A DNA stretch of 64,000 nt, from the NCBI GenBank assembly GCA_028023455.1, contig JAQFVV010013333.1, positions 62,001 to 126,000 of the forward strand. The letters are read 5' to 3'. The stretch comes from Epiperipatus broadwayi (taxonomy: Eukaryota > Onychophora > Udeonychophora > Euonychophora > Peripatidae). The notes beneath the pieces were generated by a model, which was not told where the DNA came from, ran no database searches, and saw only the letters and a list, made by a program, of their open reading frames with translations. Positions 63,831-64,000 of the stretch are shown one piece after another. Numbering within the stretch: position 1 is the stretch's first letter; the number at the start of each line of letters is the position of its first letter. The position numbers were made by a program, and so were the translations under genes.

Positions 63831-63990
63831 TACAGGTCCCAAATGAACCTTATAAACAATATTCATATATTACCCCCCCCACCACCACCATTGCAAACAT
63901 GGGCAGCAGTCCAATACATAGTACCCTCTTTTATTATGTATAAGTCTCAAATGAACCTTATAAACAATATTCATATTTGACCCATAAGAT
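63816..63990 (+). repeat. Tandem duplication at the edge of FB1 (about 107-base period)
   Basis: taccctcttttattatgta, then aaatgaaccttataaacaat, then attcatat occurs at 63816 and again at 63923. The second copy is preceded by a partial FB1 end (gcaaacatgggcagcagtcc, 63894). Confidence 0.85.
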
Positions 63991-64000
63991 TCGATGTTTT

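Overview
The window is very AT-rich animal DNA: roughly three quarters A+T by eye, split genes with GT..AG introns, many decayed LINE retrotransposons, tRNA-like SINEs and foldback elements. Exons resembling animal BANP and a processed copy of an ARFGEF (BIG1/BIG2) mRNA point to a metazoan, probably an invertebrate. I cannot name the species. Nothing bacterial or viral was recognised.

The dominant structure is a giant inverted repeat. Bases 1-25368 match, in reverse complement, bases 25431-50815 around a 62-base spacer. Position 1 still pairs with 50815, so the left arm may begin outside the window. The arms are near-identical by eye but carry real substitutions, indels, microsatellite differences and private nonsense or frameshift changes. 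Every feature of the left arm therefore has a mirror partner on the opposite strand, offset so that the two coordinates sum to about 50800-50826.

Reading from either outer end to the centre, each arm holds: AT-rich DNA; a tRNA-like SINE; three inverted-repeat (foldback) elements; exons 1-2 of a BANP-like gene; an 11-kb intron with a 1.7-kb TIR transposon, two LINE (RTE-like) fragments and a double SINE-like foldback; BANP-like exons 3-4; another LINE 3' end; a zf-RVT LINE fragment; an inverted RTE-like LINE; and a processed ARFGEF pseudogene that is cut off at the palindrome centre. The right-arm BANP-like copy has an open frame of 133 codons over four exons with intact splice sites. The left-arm copy has lost a splice donor and its frame in exon 3. 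Both run toward the centre and neither arm contains recognisable exons for the C-terminal BEN domain, so palindrome formation seems to have removed the 3' half of this gene as well as the 3' part of the retrocopy.

Bases 50816-64000 are not mirrored inside the window. They hold two more LINE fragments, a more GC-rich 1-kb block, a 0.5-kb foldback element and, at the right end, a second locus of one of the foldback families seen in the palindrome. No convincing host gene was found there. All homology calls come from reading translations by eye; no database search was run.
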